Shown here: piece after piece, positions 10,758 through 20,594 of the stretch
Position numbering within the stretch: the first letter of the stretch is position 1
How the letters are laid out: every line of letters starts with the position of its first letter
Position numbers and translations under genes: made by a program
Assembly (NCBI RefSeq): GCF_964204645.1
Contig: NC_134032.1
Span: 15,679,775 to 15,743,774 of the forward strand
Reading direction: 5' to 3'
Length of the DNA: 64,000 nt
From: Tubulanus polymorphus
Taxonomy: Eukaryota; Nemertea; Palaeonemertea; Tubulaniformes; Tubulanidae
The notes under the pieces: model-generated
The model's database searches: none
The model's input: the letters and a program-made list of their open reading frames with translations, nothing else
Told to the model about the DNA's origin: nothing

Positions 10758-13700
10758 TCACGTGATACTCCGTAGCCGCGACCTTGGCATTGGACTGATG
10801 GTGCCCTGTTGTAGATGTTGTTGTTGTTGTTGAGAGTCGTTGTCTTTACGCTTCCAACGGACGACGTTTAACGCGTATAAATGCCACTTGTCCGGTATCA
10901 TCACCAACACGTATGAGATGACGATGAGAACAATAGCCGATACTCGCATCGGTTTCTCAAGCGCTTTACCGTGTTCGGTGCTCCCTTTCTGCCAGATCGA
11001 TTCGGCTACTTTAGAATAGAAATAAATAAATCATTACAATATTTATTTTACTTACATTTCACACTAGTTTTTTAAATATTTTGTATTCTTATTCAACTAT
11101 GTAACTTCTTATTATAATTTAAATCGTAGATAAGATATTATTATCATTATTATTATTATTATTATCGATATAAAATGGTAAGTACAGTAGACTCCGTCCG
11201 AGTCGGATAACCGTTCAACTCGCCGATGCTTGTCGTAATATTTTTGTGGGAACACTTGTCTAGAAATACATAACATCCGACTCGGATATCGGTCCCGATA
11301 TGATCCGACTTGAGCGGAGTCCAAATACAAAAGTGACCGTCTAATTCTATAAGAAGACAAAACCCACAGGATGTTCCGGAGGAGGGGACGATCATACTTA
11401 CTAGCTGAGAATGGTATCGCCAACAGTAAACCGATGTTTATGAATACCTGATAAGTATATTTCAGTCCCAAATGAGTCAGCATTACAAAAACTACAAGAG
11501 CAAAACAAACACGATATTAAATTTGCAGGGATATTATACGAATGCATTATGTGCCTTGATTTTCGTAAGTAAAAAAAGGTTTTATCCCGAGTTTGTAACT
11601 TGGAATAAACCTCAACATCTTTTTAGTGAATAATATGTCCCCAGGACGCCAACTATTATTCCTGATATGTCATTAAGAATTGCTGAACGCCCTAGGCGCG
11701 CACATACCGATCGATGATACCGATGTACCAGTAAGGTAATACCAAAACGTCACGTTCCGGAAGTTCAGCGGTTCGGCGTTCGTGAAATATAAAATCGTTA
11801 ATAACGGCCACATCGTTACAATGTTGAATACGGCTGGAATAAAAAAAAACCAGATACATTCATATATTGCTGATACACGAGCAGATAATACCAGAGGAAG
11901 ACCCATGGGATCCGCGGCCTCGGAACTCGAAACGTTTCGATTCACTGGCCGTGGATTTAGTTGGAGCAAATTTTTAGAATTGATATCGTGTTTTGTGTTT
12001 TATTTTGTTCTAGTATGTGCAAATTAGGCTCCACCGCGGCCAGGGCCCAGTTGCACAGTCGTGACTTACGTCCAAAAGTGGTCTTAAATCTTAGGACTGG
12101 TCTTAAGTTTAATTTAGTTGGTCTTAGACAAGTCTTAAATCTAAGCCATGACTATGAAACTGGCCCCAGGAGTCTAACGTTAACATCAGGTTCAAATTAT
12201 TTGGATGACGCGTCTTCTAGGGCAGGGCCCAGTAGCACGGTCATTGGCCTATACCTAAGACCAGTCTAAGACCATCTTAGTTCTACAGCCCAACTTACAA
12301 CTTAAAACCAGTCTTAAGATTTAAGACCATTCACTTTTTGACTCACTTTTTGACTTACGTAAATCACGACTGTGCAACTGGGCTCAGTGGTTTGTACTGT
12401 GGTAGAGTCTGGCGATGTAGCCACCGAGGTCGAACCCGGCCCCTGCTCAGGTAAGATGAGGTCAGATTAAACTTACCGATACACGATAAGAAGAGCATTA
12501 GTTGTACGTTTGAAGCGTCGCCCATTAGTCGCTTAAAGAGAACCTAGCGTAAATTGAATTAAAAAAAACATCACGAATGTAAGTTTCAGAAGTATCGGAC
12601 GTCTATTCTTCATAAATCAGAGACTCTCTTACTACACGTTATATCATTTACGCCCTGCTCCCCCCCCCCTCCCCCACTGAGTACACACACCTTGATGGTT
12701 GCTGAACCAGCAGTTCCTGTAACGGCCATTACTACCCCACCCATAGATGTCGCTGGTACCAAACCGTCCAAATACGCCATCAATACCACTCCACTGATAG
12801 AAAATATCACGGCGACTATCTGTAAATGAAAACATAGTATCAGATATATCAGAGAGCTTGACGGGGAGTGTGAGAGACGGGGAGAGGGGAGAGGGGAGAG
12901 GGGAGAAGAGAGGGGTGGTACTCTTGCAAGCAGCATTAATTAAGAAAGATTCCGGATTCTGTGTGAAATTGATTTCTGTCGATTTTGTATCGAATGACAA
13001 ATTGTTCCATTAGACAATTCCAAATATTTTGCTACATTACGTTCGGTTACTATAGCAACAGCAAAACGCGGGTAAATATTATTACATCCGCGTCGGCGTT
13101 ATACCGGTCGCGGTAGGCCGGGTGTGCGCGCCGGTGTGTACGCCCGTGTGCGTCGACGTGGCTTCAATTACGCGGTCATCATTTATTGAAACAAAAACTA
13201 AAGCGGCGATAAACTAACGTCTTATCGGACCGGTACCATGGCAACGAGAAATTAATAAACAGCGGTGCGTATGTAGGCGAACTGACTGAGAGGGGTGAAC
13301 TGAGGGGGGCAGGGGGTGAACTGAAGGGGGCAGGGGGTGAACTGAGGGGGAAGGGGGTGAACTGAGGGGGGCAGGGGGTAAACTGAGGGGGCAGGGGGTA
13401 AACTGAGGGGGAGGGGTGGAGGGGAATTGAAGGCTGCTGGGGAGAGCGAACTTGGGATAGAGCGGAACATGGCTGACGCTGGAAGTAAAGGCAAAATCAA
13501 TTCAATTTCAATTGAGTTAATCGATCAGTCTATAAAAACCGGCCCCAGCTAGATAGGTTTTAATACTGACCCGTATAGCGAGGAATTTTTTCTGTAGTAT
13601 AATCCAACTGAGCAGATACACAAAACTAGGACTGCAGATGTAGAGTATAATGACGTCGAGCGGTATGATTATAGTTAAAGCTCGTATGAACAAATAATTC

Positions 13701-16700
13701 GAAACAAACCATAAAAACGTGAACAGACTACAGCGAAATAGAATGGTCTTACTGCGCAGGCGCAGATCGGCCGGTCCGAATAATTTCATATCCTCCCTAG
13801 AAAAAGAAAAAATCATGAACCATTTTAAACATTTATCGGATGATGAAACGTTTTAGTTTATAACAAATCGGATCGATAGGTTTTAGATATAGACAAAAAG
13901 TACACAATATTGCGACACAGGGATAAACAGAGTGATCGCTTACCTTGTCGCTGTATTGTGTATCGTTATAACTGAACAATAAATCATATTTTGAAAATGG
14001 CTCGTAGAATTGAAAGTTGAAACATTTTAAACTGAATCTCTTAGACGTAGGGTAATGTCTATTTCAACTTGACTTGAGAGCATTCCTGGTGGCCCAGTTC
14101 GGTCGGTTTTGGTGGTACATACCCGATAAAGGTCAAGTTGAAATAGACATTAGTTACCTTGTCGCTATATCGTTATTACTGTATAATAAATCATATTTTG
14201 AAAATGGCTCAAAGAATTGAGAGTTGAGACGTTAAAACTATCTATTAATTTTTTCTTCTAATTGTGGGTTTATCAATCAGCCACTTGTCCACGGAAACCA
14301 AAGTAGATAAAGACACAAGTAGGTATTCAATGATATCGATGATAATCATAAGATAAAACATTATGCTATAACACAGTAGTTATCATAATCTTTATCATCG
14401 AAATCTCTGCGATTTTTAAAAATGAAATTTTCCTGAGCAAATTACGCACTCTCGATTTAACCTCAATCCAACTCCATTAGCTTCAGGTAGGTTATAAATA
14501 AAGTTTATCTAATATTAAATATAGCCGCGAACCATTTTCAAATTCAGCCGCGGATTTAAACTCGCTTTGAACTGTTACAATGTCTAGCGGTCTATGTTGT
14601 GTGTATTGTATTGTGCCAGTAGATTAAATCTAATAGCGCGAATAAACGGTTACCTGGGAATTCTATCTTTGCCGATTAAAGAAGGGCTGGGCCGACGTAA
14701 CCGGATTGGTATTAATACATTATCATGTACACGCGTAACACCGCGTGCAAACTTTATGATGATAATAATTTATTTATTTAGTTTATTTTCTAACAGTATC
14801 GATGTTAATTCTAAACGTCATCTTCAGAGGAAACTCTGAAATTCTGGTTCCTCTGAAGATGACGTTAAGAATTAACTTCGAAATTGTTAGGAAGTAAACT
14901 GTTTCTACAAGATCTACTGGGTTTTTTATTCGATGACTGGGTTATACTGGACTAGACTATTGAACTATACTGGACTGGACTGGACTGGACTGGACTAGAC
15001 TATTGGACTATACTGGTCTGAATGCTACTGGAATATACAGGACTGGGCTATACTGGACTGGACTATTGGACTATACTGGACTAGACTGGACTATACTGGA
15101 CTAGACTATTGGACTATACTGGACTAGACTATTGGACTATACTGGACTAGACTATTGGACCACTGGTCTGAACGCTACTGGAATATACAGGACTAGACTA
15201 TACTGGGCCGGACTATTGGATTATAGTGGACTGGACTGGACTGGACTGGACTGGACTGGACTAGACTGGACTGGACTATACTTACTGGACTATATCCCTT
15301 ATCGACAGTTGACCTCGTTTGTAGATCCAGCGTGCACCTGCTGATAGCGGGTAAAATACGACCATCCCCGACAAGGAAAAATATACGATAAAAAATGGAG
15401 CCATACAGTCCGTTTCAATAAACGTGAGCCACATGAATTGTGTTGACGAGACTAGAGTTATTCCGATTACGATCATAAATATTCCTCCCAGAATGCACCG
15501 CTGTATCCGGTCGGTGACGCAGTATTTCGCGGCCGATGATGACCCCCACAATGGAGGTTCGGAGGTCCCATCTGTGGAAGATAAAAACGAAAGAAAAATA
15601 AATTCGGTGATCGTCATCAAATACTTTGAACCGTAATAGAACTAGGCCTTCTCTGTACGCGTGCGCTCACTTCTCTCATACGAACCAAAGTTTGTATGTT
15701 TTTATTTTTTTATTCATTTTTTTTAAATTTTTTCAATTTTGATTCTAATTTTTTTTTTTTGGATTTCGTATGAATATTAATCGTGAACCAAAATAAAAGT
15801 CCATCCATTCAAACCATCAAAGAACATGTCTGAACGCGCGCGTTTAAACGATAATTTTCAATCGAGTAACCCCTTATACAGAGTAAAGAACAACGAATTG
15901 TTGTTATCTAGTTCCGGATTGTGATGATGTTCGTTTAGACGTTTTATTTGTTCATGAAGATCACTTTAAGAAAGAAAGTAGGAAACATTTGGGACACCTG
16001 ACGCTGATCTCTAGTGTGAGATCGAAACGTCGTGTTTTTACATTTTAGAAATAAATTCTCGATTTTAAATTCTTTTAACATTGTACATAGTGGGTTTTTA
16101 TCCTATTATTTAGGAGTGTTTTTCTTATTTTTTTCTGTAGTGTATGAGAGGCTATTCGAAATTTCTCAGATTCCGTTGAAGAGAGAACGAGAGACTAAAG
16201 AGTTCTCGGTGAAGGTTTAGAGATAGGCGTGGTGTAAGTGTCACTACTAAAGTGGCGGTCTTCAAACGCGTACACAGGAAGCCTTGACGGGCAATCCTCA
16301 TCAGTAACTATGGTTACAGAAATTGTCGGATTGACGAAAGTCCTGTTGCTATTAATAAATCGTCTTGATATAAAATTGCTTCTGGTATAAAATTATTTGA
16401 AATTATCGACTTTCAACAATGCGAGGAACGACTTTTCGAGCAGTCCCGATTTAGGTATAAATGAATCGATAATCTGTGCTGGTCCTTTAAAGATCTGTAT
16501 CAGGTATCTCCCACTAAAACTGATCGAGCTATCAATTTACGAAAAAAAATGAATAAGAAATCTATGTTTTAGTTAGGCTGCCCGTCAAAAATCATGTCGG
16601 TCATCTTTTCAACACCTGTATAATCTACCAGTACTCCACCAGAACTGATTATTAGGTTATTGTTCGAAATTTAAACAGAATTTTCCGCGCAAAATGAACA

Positions 16701-17203
16701 CGCAGATGATCCGACGATTAGCTTAAAAACGAAACGAAATGTAACCAGAAAAAAGGTTTGAACTATCGAGTGAAAATATATATTCGATTATCAAAATCCA
16801 TGATCTAAGACATTCTGCGCATGATTGTACAACCAGGATGGCCGAGTGGTTAAGGCGTTGGACTTAAGTTCCAATGGACGAATGTCCGCGTGGGTTCGAA
16901 CCCCACTCCTGGTAGATATTTTAACTGTGTCCCTAATGTAAAAATCATTTTACCTTCTTTTGTAACGGAAACTTGTGAGGTCGGTCTCGAATATAACAAA
17001 TCGGTCCTCGATTTTTGGACTTGTGATTTTGGCTTGGCTCCAACAACTGCAGCAGTTGTGTGGCCCGAAACCGCGTCGGCATCTGTGGTCACAATAGCCG
17101 GTATAGCGGGAGAAAACCGGGTCGGACTTCGGCCGTTACGAAAATCCACGAAGTTGCTCATCATGAATATATCCCTGTTCGAAGAGGCGCTTGATTTTGA
17201 CAT
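10758..17203 (-). CDS. SLC35F3/SLC35F4-like multi-spanning membrane transporter
   Basis: Eight phase-compatible coding exons: 16954-17203, 15286-15571, 13571-13796, 12691-12819, 12477-12543, 11729-11833, 11402-11491 and 10758-11008 (stop TGA). Together they are 1404 nt, 467 residues, close to the usual family length. After an 82-residue Ser-rich cytosolic start, about ten membrane segments follow. Family-like landmarks are SPSFVYLLSWIILQKKFLAI (exon 3), IVAVIFSISGVVLMAY (exon 4), VLFKRLMGD (exon 5), YQVFINIGLLLAIPFSA (exon 7) and VSAIVLIVISYVLVMIP (exon 8), matching the SLC35F3/F4 drug/metabolite transporter group. SLC35F3 has been linked to thiamine transport; the substrate here is unknown. 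The tail holds a QQQQQHLQQ run. Start: the first in-frame ATG, at 17203. The exon 2 donor lies inside an ACTGG repeat array, and intron 1 carries a tRNA gene on the other strand. The splice model is by eye. Confidence 0.88.
12042..12388. mobile_element. MITE-like element, GGGCCCAGTTGCAC termini
   Basis: The left end reads GGGCCCAGTTGCACAGTCGT and the right end is its reverse complement with few changes (ACGACTGTGCAACTGGGC), giving terminal inverted repeats of about 28 bp. A second left-like terminus at about 12227 (GGGCCCAGTAGCACGGTCAT) suggests a nested copy. The interior is built from AGACCAGTCTTAAATC-like words. It lies upstream of exon 5 within intron 5 territory of the transporter gene. 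A related copy is at about 28690-28830. No coding capacity. Confidence 0.7.
12395..12445 (+). repeat. tRNA-derived SINE fragment
   Basis: TGGTAGAGTCTGG (A box-like) is followed about 25 bp later by GAGGTCGAACCCGG (B box-like). The spacing is too short for a full tRNA, and no acceptor stem closes. Probably a SINE remnant. Confidence 0.45.
13280..13430. repeat. G-rich minisatellite, ~20-bp unit
   Basis: About seven copies of GTGAACTGAGGGGGCAGGG-like units, in the intron between transporter exons 3 and 4. A second G-rich run (GGGGAGAGGGGAGAGGG) is at 12855-12910. Confidence 0.85.
14047..14160. mobile_element. Short MITE, TAATGTCTATTTCAACTTGAC termini
   Basis: Near-perfect terminal inverted repeats: AATGTCTATTTCAACTTGAC on the left and GTCAAGTTGAAATAGACATT on the right, enclosing GGTCGGTTTTGGTGGTACAT. 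Related termini occur at about 22080-22190 and in the large foldback element at 34486-34990. Located in an intron of the transporter gene. Confidence 0.75.
14815..14880. repeat. Hairpin with CCTCTGAAGATGACGTTA arms
   Basis: Inverted repeat: TAACGTCATCTTCAGAGG-like left arm (one extra base, AAACGTCATC) against CCTCTGAAGATGACGTTAAG, about 17 bp apart, flanked by TTAATTCT/AGAATTAA. The CTGAAGATGAC word recurs in the 69-bp arrays at 31.1 and 41.5 kb, so this is probably a head-to-head remnant of a related element. Confidence 0.6.
14935..15292. repeat. ACTGG pentanucleotide array
   Basis: Degenerate (ACTGG)n array with higher-order pieces (TATTGGACTATACTGGACTA). Its right end overlaps the 3' end of transporter exon 2: the donor CCA|GTAAGT (exon end 15286) is embedded in the array sequence. 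Confidence 0.9.
15985..16115 (+). mobile_element. CTGANGA...GAAACG repeat element, single copy
   Basis: CTGACGCTGATCTCTAGTG, then TGAGATCGAAACGTCGTG, then an AT-rich tail with GATTTTAAATTCTTTTAAC and GTGGGTTTTTATC, the same order as in the 4.0-kb pair. The core is CTGACGC rather than CTGACGA. Lies in transporter intron 1. Confidence 0.6.
16832..16914 (+). tRNA. tRNA-Leu (anticodon TAA), copy 1
   Basis: Acceptor strands ACCAGGA and TCCTGGT pair. The A box region is TGGCCGAGTGGTTAAGGC, the anticodon arm TTGGACTTAAGTTCCAA (loop CTTAAGT, anticodon TAA), the long class II variable arm TGGACGAATGTCC, and the B box GGTTCGAACCC. There is no intron and no encoded CCA, as in eukaryotic nuclear genes. 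It lies inside intron 1 of the minus-strand transporter, in the opposite orientation. A byte-identical copy is 1.5 kb downstream. Confidence 0.95.
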
Positions 17204-17273
17204 GCTGCCGTGATCCCTTCTCGAAGCCAACGTCGACTCGCGCCTCTAAGACGACATCGACTATAAATTAACT

Positions 17274-17281
17274 TGACGTCA
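17274..17281. promoter_or_regulatory. CRE-like palindrome upstream of the transporter start
   Basis: TGACGTCA, a perfect CREB/ATF consensus, lies 71 bp upstream of the transporter ATG (minus strand), next to a (CCGT)n stretch at 17288-17304. Promoter function is inferred from position only. Confidence 0.4.
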
Positions 17282-17796
17282 CAAGGCCGTCCGTCCGTCC
17301 GTCCGGGACTTTTAGGTAAACACTTTTTACGACAAATCGAACTACAAAATCGATTAGGCCAACTTCCGCACATCGAAACAAAAACAGACGTATAAAATCA
17401 TTTTCAAAACCGACCGGAAATTAATAACAGGTGCGAGAATAACTCCGCGGTTGTCGTGGTGACCGTTTAAAACGGTTCGAATTGTTGAGATTTTAATGCC
17501 TTCAAAATCGACACGAATTTCTATGATTTCTGCTTCGTTGAGACAGTTCCAGCTGTGTGCTTCTGCTCGGTTTAGTGTTCGACAGTTTATTATCGTTTCC
17601 TCTCGTTTGACAGACGAGAATAATTAATCCGCGGGATAAATACCTGTTTCCCGGTAAGCGATCGATCAGCTGCTGCTGCTGCTACCGCATTGGTGTGATC
17701 CGCGGCATCAATCACCTAAACCCTGGCTCGTCGGTAGGCCTACGTACGACTCTAATTCTACATCCAGATAAAACGATGACTGGCTGTGGCTCTGTG

Positions 17797-17848
17797 ATAC
17801 CGCTGCTGCTGCTGCCGCCGCCGCCGCTGCTGCTGCTGCTGCTGCTGT
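17797..17848. repeat. CTG/CCG trinucleotide repeat
   Basis: Interrupted (CTG)n(CCG)n(CTG)n about 600 bp upstream of the transporter start. A shorter CTG run is at 17675-17685. No coding context. Confidence 0.9.
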
Positions 17849-18244
17849 TGTTCGCTGATTATTGAAACAAATTTTGTCAAGTGCAGATCAATTATCGCTA
17901 CGGGACAGGACTCAATAGCGGCGACAAAACCGATCACAATTAATGAGTTCACGCACTGTGTCTGGCTGTCTGCCTGTACTGCGCTAGTTTTAATCAACCT
18001 GTCTCTCTCTCTCTAATCACAGTGAATGTAGATGGAAGTCGGAAACAAGCCGTGCAGGTTCCAAGTAGTGTCTCCCGTTAAAATTCAACACGTTTATGGT
18101 TAAATCATTGAAAATGAACTTATTTCTAAGTTAACTGGTTAAGGGCCAATAGAATTTGATAAAACCGTTTGGTTCGGTTTGCGATACTGGATCGGGTCAA
18201 TCGATGTGGAACGCTCATAACAAGAACATGAAAGGATGATTTTT

Positions 18245-18420
18245 ACCAGAAAAAGAAGCTTGAATTCTATCGAGTGAAAATATGAATTCGATTATCAAAA
18301 TTCATAATCTGAGACATTGTGCACGTTACTGTACAACCAGGATGGCCGAGTGGTTAAGGCGTTGGACTTAAGTTCCAATGGACGAATGTCCGCGTGGGTT
18401 CGAACCCCACTCCTGGTAGA
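18245..18420. repeat. Duplicated segment carrying the second tRNA-Leu
   Basis: About 90 bp upstream of both tRNA-Leu genes (from about 16745 and 18250) is related: ATCGAGTGAAAATAT, TTCGATTATCAAAAT, GAGACATT/AAGACATT. This shows a segmental duplication of about 170 bp, not independent tRNA insertion. The flank has diverged while the tRNA is unchanged. Confidence 0.8.
18336..18418 (+). tRNA. tRNA-Leu (anticodon TAA), copy 2
   Basis: Sequence identical over all 83 nt to the gene at 16832-16914, with the same cloverleaf elements (loop CTTAAGT, variable arm TGGACGAATGTCC, B box GGTTCGAACCC). It is intergenic, upstream of the transporter gene. A short T run follows within 15 bp, as a Pol III terminator would. 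Confidence 0.95.
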
Positions 18421-19785
18421 GCTTTTACACATTTTCTTTCGGGACTGTAGATCTTTTTTTGAGAAATTGGACCCTAGGGGTTAACTTAATTACCAAGGAG
18501 AATGACAGAGGGCGTGACCATAATATCCGGAAAGACTGGATACACCCATCATTACAATACAGCGACTACAGATTATAACAATGCTGGTGATAATAGTAAC
18601 TTGATATACGACCTTGCTAATTGAAAATGTATAGACTTACTTCTACACCCCCTCCCCTCCCGCAATTATCAACTTCCATCCACAGCTCCAATGTCTGTTG
18701 GCCATAGTTCAAGAAAATAACTACTTGAAAAGAACGACCTGGAGAAAAAGACCACTCGGAATCAGAGCAATGACCCAACGGATAACGGCCCAACGTAAAT
18801 TAGTAACTAAAGGGAAATATTTTACTACTCGATCTCAATCAAAAGTGCGGGATTTTGGCACCGTCAGTATTTGGGGGCAGATCCAGTGACCACTGACTTG
18901 TACAAGTCCATGGCAAGTGCTCATTTCACTGCCGAGGTTGCGTCTATACATATTGCCTCTTTGGGCATCAAATATTGCGTCCTTAGGGCGTGACAAGTTC
19001 ATCACACCCCCGGCTTCAACCAACCGAGAAAAGGTGGATTCGGAGAAGATGGCGCAAGCGTACTTCGAACTATTCTCACCTGAATCTAGACGGTTATTAT
19101 TTTTTCCGATTCTGCAGTGGTCCTCGATATGTTGCGCATATAAGTTGAAGGTCACTTGCCAGCGGTCGTCTGGTCGTTGCTATGGTTACCGGATAACACT
19201 TCTACGATTATGCCTTGCTTGTTGTTAATCAGACGTGGGGATGGGAATCTAAGCTAATTACATCTCGATGAAGAGACTATCGCCGTGTAATTAGTTTGAG
19301 AAAGTAATTAATTGATTAATTAGTCGGAGTCACGTGATACGTATCACGTAAGAATAGCGTATTTATAGACAGGTAGCGATCCCCTTGGGTTACTTTTCGG
19401 CGATCAGTTTTTGGATGTTAATAAAATTCAATTTTTAATCCATTTAAATTAAGAATCTGTTAGTTAAGCACTGAACACGCGTGAAGTGTGGACGATCAGT
19501 TTTTGAAAGTGAGCTGATAAAATGTCTAATATCTGGTGTTTGTAGTTCATTTTCGATTGAAAATGTCTTTGGTGAAGTTCTGAACACGCGTGAAGTGTGG
19601 ACAATCAGTTTTTGAAAGCGCGCTGATAAAACCTGTCTTCGTTCACCTCATTTGCATATTTGCATATTTAATCAATTCACTACAAAATCACTAGATCTAT
19701 TTCAATAACATTTTATTGACACATGTAACATCAACAGCAACGAAAACAGAAAACATTATTTTTAACAAGAAAGAATATTTCAAGA
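18419..19785. other. Intergenic, no gene seen
   Basis: Between the tRNA-Leu copy and the PITP 3' side. Two direct copies of a word set with CTGAACACGCGTGAAGTGTG and ATCAGTTTTTGAAAG lie at about 19470-19525 and 19575-19630. No exon with family features was found. Confidence 0.4.
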
Positions 19786-19789
19786 CTCA

Positions 19790-20360
19790 GTTCCACAGAG
19801 CTGAGGTTCAACTGTTGAGTTAACTCACAACTGTGGAACTGGATCCTGAGTTAAGAGTTAACTCTGGACTACCAACTGTGGAACTGGATCCTGAGTTCAG
19901 GGTTAACTCTGAACTCACAACTGTGGAACTGGATCCTGAGTTCACAGTTAACTCTGAACTCACAACTGTGGAACTGGATCCTGAGTTCACAGTTAACTCT
20001 GAACTCACAACTGTGGAACTGGATCCTGAGTTCACAGCTAACTCTGAACTCACAACTGTGGAACTGGATCTTGAGTTCACAGCTAACTCTAAACTCACAA
20101 CTGTGGAACTGGATCCTGAGTTCAGAGTTAACTCTAACTCTCAACTGTGGAACTGGATTCTGAGTTCAGAGTTAACTCTAACTCACAACTGTGGAACTGG
20201 ATCCTGAGTTCACAGTTAACTCTAACTCACACAACTGTGGAACTGGATCTTGAGTTCACAGCTAACTCTAACTCACAACTGTGGAACTGGATCCTGAGTT
20301 CACAGCTAACTCTGAACTCACAACTGTGGAACTGGATTCTGAGTTCAGAGTTAACAACTG
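19790..20360. repeat. 45-bp minisatellite, CAACTGTGGAACTGGATCC family
   Basis: About twelve copies of a 45-bp unit containing CAACTGTGGAACTGGATCC and TTCACAGTTAACTCTG. Because 45 is divisible by three, long spurious frames exist on both strands. It belongs to a dispersed word family also seen at 35708-36265, 42965-43352, 51005-51595 and 57335-57445. Confidence 0.95.
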
Positions 20361-20594
20361 AGAAACTGGTTCAAGGAATATAATCCCAGATAAATCCGAG
20401 TGATGAATATCGTCTCAAGGAAATATTTCGGACTCCGTTTGTCCTTATAGTGTGGCATTTTATCCTATCCTAAAACACGAATCCAGGGAATCAATGCGTT
20501 TAGAGTTCACAAATTGTCTTTAACCGTTTATCCTGTTCATCCTTTATCTATGACAAGAAAATGCATTTTTTCCATTTTGGAAGGATTTTGTTGG

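Noticed and set aside
16850-17230. Upstream extension of the transporter start to 17230
   Set aside because: The frame there begins with TTG; the first true ATG is at 17203. The downstream end of that frame runs into intron and tRNA sequence.
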